17,107 bases of DNA, taken from Flammeovirgaceae bacterium UBA4659 (GTDB lineage Bacteria; Bacteroidota; Bacteroidia; Cytophagales; Cyclobacteriaceae). Shown one piece after another: positions 7,724 through 15,511 of this stretch. A program made the position numbers and the translations under genes. The notes beneath the pieces were generated by a model that worked only from the letters and a program-made list of their open reading frames with translations, had not been told where the DNA came from and ran no database searches. Location of the stretch: the NCBI GenBank assembly GCA_002405445.1, contig DHLV01000064.1, forward strand, positions 1 through 17,107, read 5' to 3'. Position 1 is the stretch's first letter, and every line of letters begins with the position of its first letter.

Positions 7724-8791
7724 ATGGAATTTACTGTTTCGCAAATCGCAGGCATGTTGGGGGGCAAAGTGAGCGGCAACGGGAGCGAAAGAATTAACAT
7801 GCTCGCGAAAATTCAAGAAGCAAAAACAGGTCAGATCGCTTTTTTATCCAACCCAAAATACGAACAGTACATTTACACTACGCAGGCAAGCGCAGTGATT
7901 GTGAGGAAAGATTTTCTGCCCAAGAAAGAACTGACCACTACCCTGATTCTGGTTGACGACCCCTATATCAGTTTTACCGTGTTGCTGGAAGAATATTACA
8001 AATTGGTGAGCTTCCAAAAGACAGGCATTGAGCAGCCGAGCTTCATGGGTAAAAACTCAACAGCCGGCAAAAACCTGTACCAAGGAGCCTTCGCTTACAT
8101 CGGCAACGGAGTGACCCTTGGCGACAACGTGAAGGTTTATCCTCACGTATATGTGGGCGACAACGTGACCATCGGCAACAACACTATTCTGCACGCCAGC
8201 GTGAAACTGTATGCCGGCACACGCATCGGCAATAACTGTGTCATCCATTCGGGTGCGGTGATTGGCAGCGATGGATTTGGATTTGCACCCCAAGCTGATG
8301 GAACTTACAAGACCATTCCGCAACTCGGCAACGTAGTGATTGAAGACAACGTGACTATTGGTGCCAACACGGTGATTGATTGCGCCACGCTGTTTGGCGA
8401 TGCAACCATAGTAAGGCAGGGCGTAAAGTTAGACAACTTAATTCAGGTGGCACACAATGTGGAGATTGGCAAGAACACGGTGATCGCAGCCCAAACGGGT
8501 ATTTCGGGTTCTACCAAAGTGGGCGAGAACTGCATGATTGCCGGACAGGTGGGCATTGCCGGGCATTTGGTGATTGCCAACAACACCAGCTTGGGGGCAC
8601 AGGCGGGCGTACCCAAGTCCATCAAAGAAGAGGGCCAGCGCCTGTTGGGATATCCGGTGTTCGACATCAAAGAGTATTTCCGCTCTTACGCTGTGTTTAA
8701 AAAGTTACCGGACTTGAATCATCGGCTGCGCGAACTTGAAAAGCGACTTGGCGTGGCAGAACCCGTTCATGCCAACGGCAAAGAGGAGTAA
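7724..8791 (+). CDS. lpxD: UDP-3-O-acylglucosamine N-acyltransferase LpxD
   Basis: 355 residues, close to the usual LpxD length (about 340-350). It transfers an R-3-hydroxyacyl chain from acyl carrier protein to the 2-amino group of UDP-3-O-acyl-glucosamine, the third step of lipid A synthesis, in the cytosol as a trimer. Seen: N-terminal uridine-binding domain (1-100), the left-handed beta-helix of hexapeptide repeats (about 120-300), the block [15 protein letters not shown] (175-189), and catalytic His244 in [12 protein letters not shown] second conserved His281 lies in [10 protein letters not shown] charged C-terminal helix follows (about 315-345). Unusual is the stretch [16 protein letters not shown] (218-233), where relatives as I remember them have IDRAT plus a loop two residues shorter. 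The gene starts directly at the HD-gene stop codon; its usual partner lpxC begins only after about 490 nt. Confidence 0.95.
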   Translation: MEFTVSQIAGMLGGKVSGNGSERINMLAKIQEAKTGQIAFLSNPKYEQYIYTTQASAVIVRKDFLPKKELTTTLILVDDPYISFTVLLEEYYKLVSFQKTGIEQPSFMGKNSTAGKNLYQGAFAYIGNGVTLGDNVKVYPHVYVGDNVTIGNNTILHASVKLYAGTRIGNNCVIHSGAVIGSDGFGFAPQADGTYKTIPQLGNVVIEDNVTIGANTVIDCATLFGDATIVRQGVKLDNLIQVAHNVEIGKNTVIAAQTGISGSTKVGENCMIAGQVGIAGHLVIANNTSLGAQAGVPKSIKEEGQRLLGYPVFDIKEYFRSYAVFKKLPDLNHRLRELEKRLGVAEPVHANGKEE

Positions 8792-9282
8792 GGAACCCTC
8801 CACCATCACGTGTCCCTGTTTTTTTATCAAGGCCTGTTTGTTTTGCCCGAACGGTAAGGTGGCAATCTGTGCCGGCACCACGGCACACGGTGCCAATGCA
8901 CTCGCCTACGGTTGCACGAGCACCGTATTTTCTTTGGCCAGCTTTTCATGCTATCTGCGATATCGATGCATTTTCAAATACCGGTCCAACTCCGCGGATC
9001 TTGATATCCCATTCACACTGGCCGCAGTTCAATATGCCGACAGCAACATGCAAGATTATGCCAGCAAGAACAAACCATTGGTTAGCAACCCACGCCAGAC
9101 AGAATTGTACGTGAAACGCCCATTTATCATCCCATCGAACGAAAGCAAATAACGGTTTTTGAACCCGTTGCCGTGTTGCCGCCTTAAAAGCCCTGAAAAA
9201 TCAGAAATAAGCCGACATGCCACTGCCGTTACTGCCCCTTGTATTCCTCTAAAAGACCGTTAAATTTGCATTCTTTTAGCGA
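8792..9282. other. Unexplained 491-bp gap between lpxD and lpxC-fabZ
   Basis: No recognisable gene, RNA or mobile element. The first part has a T7 run (about 8819-8825) without a good hairpin before it. A short palindrome GTGCCGGCAC lies at 8869-8878, and a 6-bp stem GGCACC/GGTGCC (8874-8879 and 8889-8894) overlaps it. Several frames are open for 60-140 codons on both strands, but none has a credible start, family motif or spacing. The last 50 nt hold the lpxC promoter. It may be a decayed gene, an untranslated regulatory region or recently inserted sequence. Confidence 0.6.
9238..9268 (+). promoter_or_regulatory. Promoter of lpxC-fabZ
   Basis: CTTG (9238-9241) and TAAATTTG (9261-9268) are separated by 19 nt. 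The second is a full match to the Bacteroidota -7 consensus TAnnTTTG and the first fits the TTG core of the -33 element. The ATG at 9283 is 14 nt beyond the -7 box, giving a very short leader with no Shine-Dalgarno sequence. This would let lpxC-fabZ, lpxA and the ABC gene be transcribed independently of lpxD. Confidence 0.6.
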
Positions 9283-10680
9283 ATGCTCAATCACAAACAG
9301 CAAACAATTAAGAAATCTGTGACGATTTCGGGGGTGGGCTTGCACACAGGCGTGCAAACGGTGATGACCTTTTTGCCCGCCAAGCCAAACCACGGTATCA
9401 AGTTTCAGCGTACAGATTTACCGGGGTCTCCCATCATCGATGCCGATTGCGACCGCGTGGTAGATGTATCGCGCGGCACAACAATCGAACAAAGCGGTGC
9501 CCGCATCAGCACCATTGAACATACACTGGCCGCATTGGTTGGCCTAGAGATCGACAACGTACTCATCCAGCTCGATGGGCCTGAGGCACCCATTATGGAT
9601 GGCAGCTCCATCCAGTTTGTAAATGCGTTGAAAGAAGCCGGTACCGAAGAGCAGAACGCTTTGCGCGATTTTTTTGAAGTTCAAGACTCGATCTTCTACC
9701 GTGAAGCCGCACGCAATGTGGAGATTGCTGCTCTGCCGCTCGATGACTACCGCGTAACCGTAATGGTCGATTACAACTCACCCGTGTTGGGCAGCCAGCA
9801 TGCCTCTATCACCAGTATTCAGCAATTTGAAAAAGAAATCGCCTCGTGCCGCACGTTTTGCTTTTTGCACGAACTGGAAATGCTCTACAAGAACAATCTC
9901 ATCAGGGGTGGCGATTTGAACAACGCGATTGTAATTGTTGACCGTGTGGTTGAGCCCGATGAATTAGACAATATTGCCAAAATGCTGGGAAAGCCGAAAG
10001 TAGAGGTGAAGAAAGAGGGAATTTTGAACAACATCGAGCTTCGTCACAACAATGAGCCGGCCCGTCATAAATTGTTGGACATTGTGGGTGATTTGGCGCT
10101 GGCAGGCAGGCCGTTGAAGGCGCAAATACTGGCTGCACGCCCCGGGCATGCCGCCAACGTAGCATTTGCCAAAAAACTGAAAAAGCAGATGCAGGAAAGC
10201 GACAAGAAGGGTGTACCCAAATACAACCCCGCATTGCCACCGGTGATGGACATCAAAAAAATTACCGCTACACTGCCGCACCGCTACCCGTTTTTATTGA
10301 TCGATAAAATTATCTACCTCGATAGCGAGCGGGTGGTTGGCGTAAAAAATGTGACCATGAACGAAAATTTCTTTCAGGGTCACTTCCCGGGAAACCCCGT
10401 GATGCCGGGTGTATTACAAGTGGAAGCCATGGCACAAATTGGCGGGATTCTGGTGTTGAACACCGTGCCCGACCCTGAGAACTACTGGACATACTTTTTG
10501 GCAATCGATGAAATGCGTTTCCGGAAGATGGTGTTGCCTGGCGATACGTTGGTGATTGAGTGCTTTTTGCTCGCACCCATTCGCAGGGGCATCGCAAAAA
10601 TGTCGGGTCGTGCGTACGTAGGCAATACCATGGTGTGCGAAGGAACGATGACTGCAAGCATTGTAAGAAAAGACTTATGA
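9283..10680 (+). CDS. lpxC-fabZ: Bifunctional LpxC deacetylase / FabZ dehydratase fusion
   Basis: 465 residues, about the sum of LpxC (300) and FabZ (145). Residues 1-300 are UDP-3-O-acyl-N-acetylglucosamine deacetylase, the committed zinc-dependent step of lipid A synthesis: ISGVGLHTG (15-23), STIEHTL with E79/H80, DGSSIQF (106-112), RHKLLD with H262 and D266, and H289 in ARPGHAA. All catalytic and zinc residues are present. Residues about 320-465 are 3-hydroxyacyl-ACP dehydratase: TLPHRYPFLLIDK (330-342), catalytic H367 in GHFPGNPVMPG and E381 in VEAMAQIGG. The fusion is a known Bacteroidota arrangement. It couples, in one polypeptide, the two enzymes that compete for 3-hydroxyacyl chains between phospholipid and lipid A. 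It starts 14 nt after its own promoter and its stop overlaps the lpxA start (ATGA). Confidence 0.97.
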   Translation: MLNHKQQTIKKSVTISGVGLHTGVQTVMTFLPAKPNHGIKFQRTDLPGSPIIDADCDRVVDVSRGTTIEQSGARISTIEHTLAALVGLEIDNVLIQLDGPEAPIMDGSSIQFVNALKEAGTEEQNALRDFFEVQDSIFYREAARNVEIAALPLDDYRVTVMVDYNSPVLGSQHASITSIQQFEKEIASCRTFCFLHELEMLYKNNLIRGGDLNNAIVIVDRVVEPDELDNIAKMLGKPKVEVKKEGILNNIELRHNNEPARHKLLDIVGDLALAGRPLKAQILAARPGHAANVAFAKKLKKQMQESDKKGVPKYNPALPPVMDIKKITATLPHRYPFLLIDKIIYLDSERVVGVKNVTMNENFFQGHFPGNPVMPGVLQVEAMAQIGGILVLNTVPDPENYWTYFLAIDEMRFRKMVLPGDTLVIECFLLAPIRRGIAKMSGRAYVGNTMVCEGTMTASIVRKDL

Positions 10681-11477
10681 GTTACCACCCTCTGGCCTAT
10701 GTACACCCCGATGCGAAGATCGGCAGCAATGTGGTGATCGAGCCGTTTGCTACCATCCATGCCGATGTGATCGTGGGCGACAACTCATGGATTGGCCCCA
10801 ATGCCATTTTATGGGATGGCTCCAGATTGGGGCGAAACGTTAAAGTTTACCCGGGTGCATCAGTTTCCTCCGTGCCGCAAGACCTTAAGTTTGCGGGCGA
10901 AAAAACAGAAACATTGATAGGCGACAATACCGTTATCCGCGAGTATGTCACCATCAGCCGCGGCACGACTGACAAATACAAAACAGTGATCGGCAACAAC
11001 TGTCTGCTGATGGCCTATGTGCACATAGCACATGATTGCATTATAGGCAATCACTGCATATTGGTGAATGCGGTGCAGGTAGCAGGCCACGTGGAAATTG
11101 AAGACTGGGCTATCATTGGCGGATCGAGTGCCGTCCATCAATTTGTGAAAGTAGGTGCCCACGTGATGGTTTCGGGTGGGTCTCTCGTCCGTAAGGATAT
11201 TCCTCCATATACCAAGGCCGCACGGGAACCGCTGACGTTCGCTGGCATCAATTCAGTGGGTTTGCGCAGGCGGGGCTTTGATTCAGATAAGATTTCGGAA
11301 ATTCAGGAAATATACCGCTACATTTTTTTGAAAGGCCTCAACAACGCCAAAGCACTGGATCTTGTCGAACAAGAACTGCCAGCCAGTACCGAACGCGACT
11401 ATATCATCAAATTCATACGCGCATCCGAGCGGGGTATTATGAAAGGAATTTCGAATGCCGTGGGCTCTTTTGAGTGA
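10677..11477 (+). CDS. lpxA: UDP-N-acetylglucosamine O-acyltransferase LpxA
   Basis: Start taken at ATG 10677 (266 residues; E. coli LpxA has 262). The frame continues upstream inside fabZ, but those residues do not fit the family. LpxA adds a 3-hydroxyacyl chain from ACP to O3 of UDP-GlcNAc, the first step of lipid A synthesis. Seen: left-handed beta-helix repeats from MSYHPLAYVHPDAKIG through about residue 185, catalytic H119 with H116 in AYVHIAHDC (equivalents of H125 and H122), H154 in AVHQFVKVG, and the helical C-terminal part starting GINSVGLRRRGF (190-201) that closes the active site. The 4-nt ATGA overlap with lpxC-fabZ and the 1-nt TGATG overlap with the next gene show tight translational coupling. 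Confidence 0.96.
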   Translation: MSYHPLAYVHPDAKIGSNVVIEPFATIHADVIVGDNSWIGPNAILWDGSRLGRNVKVYPGASVSSVPQDLKFAGEKTETLIGDNTVIREYVTISRGTTDKYKTVIGNNCLLMAYVHIAHDCIIGNHCILVNAVQVAGHVEIEDWAIIGGSSAVHQFVKVGAHVMVSGGSLVRKDIPPYTKAAREPLTFAGINSVGLRRRGFDSDKISEIQEIYRYIFLKGLNNAKALDLVEQELPASTERDYIIKFIRASERGIMKGISNAVGSFE

Positions 11478-12118
11478 TGAACATTTCTGCCAACTTGTTG
11501 GGCAAGCGGTTTGACCGCGAGTGGATTTTTAAAGACTTTTCTTTCAACTTCATAGCGGGCAATACCTACGCGCTCACGGGCCCCAATGGCTCAGGAAAGT
11601 CCACGCTGCTGCGGATTTTGTGGGGACAAATGCTACCCTCCGCGGGTACAGTTAAATTTGAATCTGATAGAATCAGCATTTCCGAGGGCGATGTTTACCG
11701 ACACATCTCTATTGCCGCCCCTTACATGGATTTGATTGACGAATTCAGCTTGGAGGAGATGGTTGCCTTTCATTTCCACTACAAAGCGGCACGCCAAAAT
11801 ATTACCACGCTGCAGGCGCTAGACATGATGGAGTTAACGCATGCACGGCAAAAACTCATCCGCGACTTTTCGTCAGGCATGCGACAGCGACTCAAACTTG
11901 CGCTCGCATTCTTCTCCAACAGTAGTGCCTTGTTTCTTGACGAGCCCACCACCAACCTTGACCGCCAAGCCATCGAATGGTACTGGCAAAATTTGCAATT
12001 GTTGCCGGCTAATGTGTTGATATTGATCGCCTCCAACCAGGCAGATGACTACCCGACAACCTCGCAAAAAATCAATATTTTGCATTACAAGCGCGGTTAC
12101 AAAACAGCTATTGCCTAA
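11477..12118 (+). CDS. Orphan ABC transporter ATP-binding protein
   Basis: Start at ATG 11477 (213 residues); a GTG one codon earlier is possible. A single nucleotide-binding domain: Walker A GPNGSGKST (35-43), signature FSSGMRQRLKLAL (131-143, a variant of LSGGQ), Walker B ALFLDEPTTNLD (151-162). Two switch positions deviate: the Q-loop region reads SIAAPYMDL without an obvious Gln, and the H-loop reads IASNQ, with Asn187 in place of His. No membrane segments and no permease gene adjoin, so the partner must lie elsewhere. It ends the lpxC-fabZ - lpxA unit, translationally coupled to lpxA, suggesting a task in envelope or lipid transport; this is guilt by association. The domain size is like small CcmA-type or ABC-2 exporter ATPases, but I cannot assign the subfamily. 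Confidence 0.85.
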   Translation: MNISANLLGKRFDREWIFKDFSFNFIAGNTYALTGPNGSGKSTLLRILWGQMLPSAGTVKFESDRISISEGDVYRHISIAAPYMDLIDEFSLEEMVAFHFHYKAARQNITTLQALDMMELTHARQKLIRDFSSGMRQRLKLALAFFSNSSALFLDEPTTNLDRQAIEWYWQNLQLLPANVLILIASNQADDYPTTSQKINILHYKRGYKTAIA

Positions 12119-12165
12119 ATAAAACACCATATTTTCACAAAAAATAACGCATAACAACACCTAAT

Positions 12166-12197
12166 TTTCAAAAACCCAATCGTTTTTAGTATGTTTG
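12166..12197 (+). promoter_or_regulatory. Promoter of the lipocalin-like lipoprotein gene
   Basis: TTTC (12166-12169) and TATGTTTG (12190-12197) are 20 nt apart. The second is a full match to the Bacteroidota -7 consensus TAnnTTTG, 19 nt before the ATG at 12217. The A/T-rich region before it holds no gene. Confidence 0.55.
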
Positions 12198-12216
12198 GAA
12201 ACTTAAATCAAACAGC

Positions 12217-12696
12217 ATGAAATTTGTAAAAACACTCGTTGTATTGTTTGCGCTGGGGTCGCTCATCACCTTTTCGAATTGCGGTGGTGGCGGAACCACA
12301 CCCGAACCTGTTGCCAACCAACAGTTTACCAAGCTTCAAAAAACCTGGAAACTGACTGCGGTGACACTTGACAACACCAGCCAATTTGCACCTACCGGCA
12401 CATATACCAACAACTTTACGCTAACAGTGGCGGGTACCAAGGGCGACTCCAAAACATTTACATACACCATTGCGGGCAGGCCTGCGCTCAGCCCGTGGAA
12501 AGCAAACGGTTCGTGGGATTTTGTGACAGACCCTGCCACACAGATCGTTCGCGATCCTGGCTCAACCACTGACAAATTGGACATGACTTATTCTGTAACA
12601 GAGACCACATTACAAGTGCAGTTCAACTACCAAGGTGGAGGGTACACGCGAACAGATCAGGTAAAAGGCAACTGGGTATTCACTTTCGGATTGTAA
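12217..12696 (+). CDS. Lipocalin-like lipoprotein
   Basis: 159 residues. MKFVKTLVVLFALGSLITFSNC is a lipoprotein signal with Cys22 followed by a Gly-rich tether (GGGGTTPEP), so the protein should be anchored in the envelope. The mature part is beta-rich and fits the small lipocalin-like Bacteroidota proteins: it opens with LQKTWKLTAVTLDN, where the Trp is the usual start of strand A, has FTLTVAG and FTYTIAG strands, NGSWDFVTD in the middle, and closes with GNWVFTFGL. No ligand can be predicted. It has its own promoter and terminator, so it is a single-gene unit. It follows the lipid A cluster but is probably not part of it. Confidence 0.8.
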   Translation: MKFVKTLVVLFALGSLITFSNCGGGGTTPEPVANQQFTKLQKTWKLTAVTLDNTSQFAPTGTYTNNFTLTVAGTKGDSKTFTYTIAGRPALSPWKANGSWDFVTDPATQIVRDPGSTTDKLDMTYSVTETTLQVQFNYQGGGYTRTDQVKGNWVFTFGL

Positions 12697-12729
12697 TTAC
12701 CAGCACTTTAAAATTCTAAGCAAAGATCA

Positions 12730-12765
12730 AAGACCTGCACCCACGGTGTGGGTCTTTTATTTTAG
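12730..12765 (+). terminator. Intrinsic terminator between the lipoprotein gene and mutS2
   Basis: Stem of 12 bp including two G-T pairs: AAGACC-TGCACC on the left and GGTGTG-GGTCTT on the right, with a CAC loop (12730-12756), followed by the T-rich run TTTTATTTTA. It serves the plus-strand lipoprotein gene. The T-run overlaps the mutS2 stop codon (12757-12759). Read on the minus strand the same hairpin is followed by TTTGATCTTT, so it may also end the mutS2 transcript. Confidence 0.8.
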
Positions 12766-15123
12766 CACAACCACGGTGGCACCGGCACCTCCCCTGTCGG
12801 CATGCTCATCTGAAAACGATGCCACTGCGCTTGTCCGTTTCAGTCGATCGCGAACTACCTGGCGCAAAATGCCCTCACCTTTGCCATGAATAATCTTGAT
12901 GTGGCTTTGGGTCAGCAGTATGGCATCATCCAAGTATTGTATCAGCACCGGATCCACCTCCTCTGCACGCATGCCACGGATATCCAACACCGGGTTGAAG
13001 CTCGCCTGCTTGGCCATTACATTGACGCCAACGGAGTGCGCCTTTTTTAGTTCCGCAGGAACTGCTTCCACTAAATCGCTGCGCACCAACTGACTGAGTT
13101 TGAGATTCGCCTGCAGCGGCCCAAATTGTATGATGGCGGAATTGCCCTTGATCGACATCAATACACCAGTCACCTCCTGCCCGATGATGCGCACGCGATC
13201 ACCTGTTTTGAGCTCAACGCGTGGGGTTGGCTTTTCGCCTTCCTCGGGTTTCATCCGCTGGGCCAACTGTTGCAAATTGCCACGCACTTTGCGAGTTTCG
13301 CTTTTATTGGCCTTGCTCTGCTGGATGTGCCGAATCGTCTTTTCGATCTCGCGGTTGGTTTCCTTCAGCAGTTGCGCAGCCTCGGTCTTGGCTTGATTGA
13401 TAATTTCTTTTGTGCGCCCCTCCAATTGCTGGTTCAACTGCTTGTATCGGTTTAACTCAACGTGCAGCATCTCCTGCTTTTCTCTAAAATCTTTTTCTTT
13501 TTTTGCGAGTAGTATCTTCTCCTCGGCCACCGTTTTCATCAGTGTTTCCAACCCGGTAAGTTCTTTGCCGATGTTTTGTTCCGCCTTTTGCAGTACCCCC
13601 TCGGGGAGCCCGGTTTTACGGGCGATCTCCAATGCGAAAGAGCTGCCCGGCTTTCCTATCTCCAACTGAAACAAAGGGCGCAGGCTTTTGGTGTCAAATT
13701 GCATCGAAGCATTTCTAATGCCTTGCCTGTTTTCAGCAAACAACTTCAAATTATAATAATGGGTGGTGGCAGCACCCCATACATTTTTTTGCAACAGGCT
13801 GTCGAGTACGGCCTCTGCAATGCCTCCTCCAAAATTCGGATCTGTGCCCGACCCCAACTCATCCAGCAACACCAGCGTGCCTGGCCCGCTGTGTTGGAGG
13901 AAAACTCCCATATTCTTCAAATGCGAGCTGTACGTGCTCAAGTCGTTTTCAATGGATTGCTGATCGCCAATATCGATGAAGATATGCCGGAAAATGCCAA
14001 ATCTGGAATGCGATTGAACCGGAACGAGCAAACCACATTGCAACATGTACTGCAAGAGTCCGACAGACTTTAGGCAAACGGATTTGCCACCCGCATTGGG
14101 CCCTGACACCAACAAGAAGCGCTCTTGGTCGCTGAGTTCAATTTGAAGTGGAACCACCGTTTTCACTCCCTTGAAGCTGAACACCAACAAGGGATGGCGC
14201 GCGTCAAACCAGTGCAACTGCGGAGAATCATATACTTGCGGTAATGTGGCATTCAGCGCTGTTGCCAACTTTGCCTTGGCATTGACCAGGTCAATTTTGC
14301 CCATCCATTCAAAAGCTGTTTTGAGATCGTGCAGGTAGCCTGATAAAAACAGCGTCAGATCTTTGAGTACTTTGATGATCTCCCTGCGCTCGCCATGCAT
14401 CAAATCGCGAATCTCATTATTTGCTTCCAGCACTTCGGCAGGCTCAAGATAAATTGTTTGACCCGTTGCGGATTCGTCAACAATAAAACCCTTGACTTTG
14501 CGCTTATGTTCTGCGAGCAGTGGAATCACCAGTCTGCCATCGCGCACGGTGGGCGATGCACCATCGGGCACATAGCCCTGCGCTACCACCGCACGAAACA
14601 AATGCTCGGTGAGCCTGCGTACTTTACCCTCTTCTGCGCGCAACTGTTTTCTGATCTGCTGCAATGCGGGCGTGGCGTTATCTTTTATTTCACCTGTATC
14701 ATCCAATTTGGCATCAATGACCTCTACAATATTTTTGGAAAGCCTCACCCGGTCTATTTGTTGATGCAGGTTGGGATACGTTTCCCGATTCTTGTCGAGA
14801 TAGGTTTTTGCGTCAAAGTAGGTGACCAAAGACAAACGGCAATGATAGAATTGCTCTTCCTCCCAATATGCCCCTTCTACCGCCAGCGTTTTGAGGTGCT
14901 CAGCGGGGTTCCACCAACTGCGCATGGGTAGCACATCCCCTTTGGTTCGGAGTTGAACGAGTTCGTCTACTTCCTTCAACAATCCAAGAATCGTTGCAAA
15001 GTTTGTCTGAAAGGAAATGGCATCGACTTCACCTGTGCCAAGGCTACTCAGGCAATATTGCCGCAGCTTTTCACGAATTTGGTCAAAACCAATTTTCGTT
15101 TCAAAAGTAGCGGGGTAAATCAT
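12757..15123 (-). CDS. mutS2: MutS2-family ATPase with Smr nuclease domain
   Basis: 788 residues, the usual MutS2 length. Order of parts: N-terminal helical core (1-300) without the mismatch-recognition domain of MutS1; ATPase with Walker A GPNAGGKS (341-348), STYSSHLKN (397-405), Walker B LVLLDELGSGTDP (417-429) and TTHYYNLK (453-460). A long coiled coil follows (about 510-605), then a basic KOW-like linker TGDRVRIIGQEVTGV (640-654) and the C-terminal Smr domain with LDIRGMRAEEV (713-723) and HGKGEGILR (746-754). MutS2 proteins are implicated in suppressing recombination and, in Bacillus, in rescuing collided ribosomes by an Smr-dependent step; which applies here is unknown. The start MIYPATFETKIGFDQIR agrees with Bacteroidota relatives as I remember them. 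The -7 box lies just 4 nt before the ATG. Confidence 0.93.
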   Translation of the reverse strand: MIYPATFETKIGFDQIREKLRQYCLSSLGTGEVDAISFQTNFATILGLLKEVDELVQLRTKGDVLPMRSWWNPAEHLKTLAVEGAYWEEEQFYHCRLSLVTYFDAKTYLDKNRETYPNLHQQIDRVRLSKNIVEVIDAKLDDTGEIKDNATPALQQIRKQLRAEEGKVRRLTEHLFRAVVAQGYVPDGASPTVRDGRLVIPLLAEHKRKVKGFIVDESATGQTIYLEPAEVLEANNEIRDLMHGERREIIKVLKDLTLFLSGYLHDLKTAFEWMGKIDLVNAKAKLATALNATLPQVYDSPQLHWFDARHPLLVFSFKGVKTVVPLQIELSDQERFLLVSGPNAGGKSVCLKSVGLLQYMLQCGLLVPVQSHSRFGIFRHIFIDIGDQQSIENDLSTYSSHLKNMGVFLQHSGPGTLVLLDELGSGTDPNFGGGIAEAVLDSLLQKNVWGAATTHYYNLKLFAENRQGIRNASMQFDTKSLRPLFQLEIGKPGSSFALEIARKTGLPEGVLQKAEQNIGKELTGLETLMKTVAEEKILLAKKEKDFREKQEMLHVELNRYKQLNQQLEGRTKEIINQAKTEAAQLLKETNREIEKTIRHIQQSKANKSETRKVRGNLQQLAQRMKPEEGEKPTPRVELKTGDRVRIIGQEVTGVLMSIKGNSAIIQFGPLQANLKLSQLVRSDLVEAVPAELKKAHSVGVNVMAKQASFNPVLDIRGMRAEEVDPVLIQYLDDAILLTQSHIKIIHGKGEGILRQVVRDRLKRTSAVASFSDEHADRGGAGATVVVLK

Positions 15124-15127
15124 GGAG

Positions 15128-15135
15128 CAAAGGTA
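15128..15135 (-). promoter_or_regulatory. Candidate -7 element almost touching the mutS2 start codon
   Basis: Minus-strand TACCTTTG is a full match to TAnnTTTG and lies only 4 nt before the mutS2 ATG. A TTTG upstream (15155-15152) is at 16 nt, shorter than the usual 19-21. If used, the mRNA would be leaderless or nearly so. Confidence 0.45.
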
Positions 15136-15166
15136 GGAATACTGGTTTTAGCAAATGCCCGGTGCT

Positions 15167-15511
15167 TCATTTGATTTGTTGCTCGCGCAAGTTCAGGCTG
15201 TCGATGACGGCATCGTAAACTTCTTCAAACTCCTTGGGGTGCTGCACATAGTACTCGTATGTCACCTTCAATGTGGAATCAGAGATATCCAATTTTTTCA
15301 ATATTTGCTTTTCGCGCGGAATAAAGAATTTGATGGTCGAGTCGCGCGGAAGCAAGGTAGCGTCCATTTTTGCCTCCGCCAGATACATTTCGATGATCAG
15401 GGTTGTCAGTTTTTCCTTTGTCAACACCGCAGCAGGTTTCACTTCTCGGCTGGCACAGGCCACAAGCAAACCAACGGTGAACATTGCCAAATACTTTGTC
15501 ATGTGTTTCAT
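15167..15511 (-). CDS. DUF4296-type lipoprotein
   Basis: Start chosen at ATG 15511 (114 residues); ATG 15502 would also keep the signal peptide, while the longer open frame to 15535 adds residues with no signal character. MKHMTKYLAMFTVGLLVACAS is a lipoprotein signal with lipobox L-V-A-C (Cys19). The mature part fits DUF4296: LTKEKLTTLIIEMYLAEAKMD (the conserved helix with the 'LaeA' motif), a middle KQILKKLDISDSTLKVTYEYY, and PKEFEEVYDAVIDSLN. The family consists of short helical Bacteroidota lipoproteins with no known role. It is upstream of mutS2 on the same strand with 43 nt between them, but mutS2 seems to have its own promoter there. Confidence 0.8.
   Translation of the reverse strand: MKHMTKYLAMFTVGLLVACASREVKPAAVLTKEKLTTLIIEMYLAEAKMDATLLPRDSTIKFFIPREKQILKKLDISDSTLKVTYEYYVQHPKEFEEVYDAVIDSLNLREQQIK

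Noticed and set aside
8736..9152. Open frame of 138 codons on the plus strand after lpxD
   Set aside because: It begins inside lpxD in another frame, has no promoter, family motif or sensible spacing, and its Cys/Ser-rich composition looks like chance translation.
8761..9200. Nearly continuous minus-strand frame in the lpxD-lpxC gap, with one TGA at 8948-8946
   Set aside because: It would make about 140 codons with a single stop, as in a recent pseudogene, but there is no ATG start, no recognisable family, and part of it lies over lpxD. Kept only as a reason to examine the gap.
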